Of a stretch of 5,624 nt of DNA, positions 5,178-5,624 are shown piece by piece (within the stretch, counting starts at the first letter, position 1; every line of letters starts with the position of its first letter). The DNA is taken from the NCBI GenBank assembly GCA_007118795.1, contig SKQX01000239.1, positions 1-5,624 on the forward strand, read 5' to 3'. Source of the DNA: Thermoflexales bacterium (GTDB lineage: Bacteria; Chloroflexota; Anaerolineae; B4-G1). The notes under the pieces are model-generated. The model was not told where the DNA came from and searched no databases. It saw only the letters and a program-made list of their open reading frames with translations. The position numbers were made by a program, and so were the translations under genes.

Positions 5178-5624
5178 ATGGTGCGAGCTGTGATCTTTGC
5201 CAACGGGACGCTCTACGACCCCAGGGAGGCCCGGGGCGTGCTTCGGGCTGATGACCTCGTTATCGCCGTCGACGGGGGGACCCGCCACGCGTGGGACGCC
5301 GGTGCCGAGCCCCACCTGGTGGTGGGCGATCTCGATTCTCTCAACGCGCAGGAACGGGAGCGGGTCGCCTCGGCCGGAGTGGAGATCAGCAGCTTCCCGG
5401 CCCGCAAGGACGCCACAGACTTGGAGCTGGCCCTTGCCCGCGCCGCCTCCGAGGGCGCGGACTCCATCGTCATCCTCGCAGCGCTCGGCGGCCGGATCGA
5501 CCAGACGCTCGCCAATCTGCTCCTGCTCACCCTCCCGGAGCTGCGGGACATCGACGTCCGCGTTGTGCAGGGAAACCAGGAGGCCTTCCTGGTGCGTGAA
5601 GAAGGGTTCATTGAAGGGCGGCCC
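5178..5624 (+). CDS. Thiamine pyrophosphokinase, N-terminal two thirds (3' end outside window)
   Basis: The frame is open to the right edge, giving 149 of the roughly 210-220 residues usual for the family. The enzyme transfers pyrophosphate from ATP to thiamine, making TPP in the cytoplasm. Visible motifs are 'VIFANG' at residues 5-10, 'DLVIAVDGGTRHAWDAGAEP' at 26-45, 'LVVGDLDSL' at 47-55 (acidic residues for metal and nucleotide), 'FPARKDATDLELALARA' at 73-89 and 'ALGGRIDQTLANLLLLT' at 102-118. The last is usually 'GGRxDHxLAN'; Gln109 replaces the common His. I recall this Gln form from Chloroflexota relatives, so it is not taken as damage. The part visible is intact, with no stop or frameshift. 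Its product is the ligand of the riboswitch just upstream, giving end-product feedback. Any downstream genes of the operon (often thiamine transport) are not visible. The exact start is uncertain: 5178, 5181 or 5190. Bacterial genes of this family are named thiN or TPK. Confidence 0.93.
   Translation, partial: MVRAVIFANGTLYDPREARGVLRADDLVIAVDGGTRHAWDAGAEPHLVVGDLDSLNAQERERVASAGVEISSFPARKDATDLELALARAASEGADSIVILAALGGRIDQTLANLLLLTLPELRDIDVRVVQGNQEAFLVREEGFIEGRP

Noticed and set aside
1..5624. CRISPR arrays, insertion sequences, phage or plasmid genes, tRNA and rRNA genes
   Set aside because: I saw no regularly spaced repeats, transposase or integrase motifs, or tRNA-like cloverleaf sequence on either strand.

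Overview
The window is GC-rich and bacterial, and every protein-coding gene reads on the + strand. Two features point to Chloroflexota, most likely an Anaerolineae-like lineage. One is the regulator at 2028-3347, which joins a LuxR helix-turn-helix, a membrane segment and a Kelch propeller and ends in a 'FQIFIPV'-type tail. The other is the 'GGRIDQTLAN' variant of thiamine pyrophosphokinase. This placement is inferred from protein style, not proven.

Layout. (1) <1-511: C-terminal part of the 16S rRNA methyltransferase RsmI, cut by the window edge. (2) 545-1750: an aconitase X catalytic (large) subunit, 33 bases after rsmI, with a good ribosome binding site and probably in the same transcript. 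(3) 1751-2027: intergenic, with two small hairpins and an extended -10 promoter. (4) 2028-3347: a membrane-anchored regulator with an N-terminal LuxR-type HTH, one membrane helix and a six-bladed Kelch propeller. (5) 3435-4772: asparaginyl-tRNA synthetase. (6) 4773-5177: a promoter, a TPP riboswitch with an extended P3a arm, and an intrinsic terminator. (7) 5178->5624: thiamine pyrophosphokinase, cut by the window edge.

How the genes fit together. The clearest functional unit is the last one. The kinase makes thiamine pyrophosphate, the ligand of the riboswitch in front of it, so the arrangement is a feedback loop with a visible terminator and a plausible antiterminator. RsmI and AsnRS are translation housekeeping genes. 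The aconitase X subunit lacks its usual small (swivelling-domain) partner gene next door. The HTH-membrane-Kelch protein has its own promoter and is the most unusual gene here: its build suggests a sensor placing a sugar- or protein-binding-type propeller outside the membrane and a DNA-binding domain inside. I saw no CRISPR array, insertion sequence, tRNA or rRNA.
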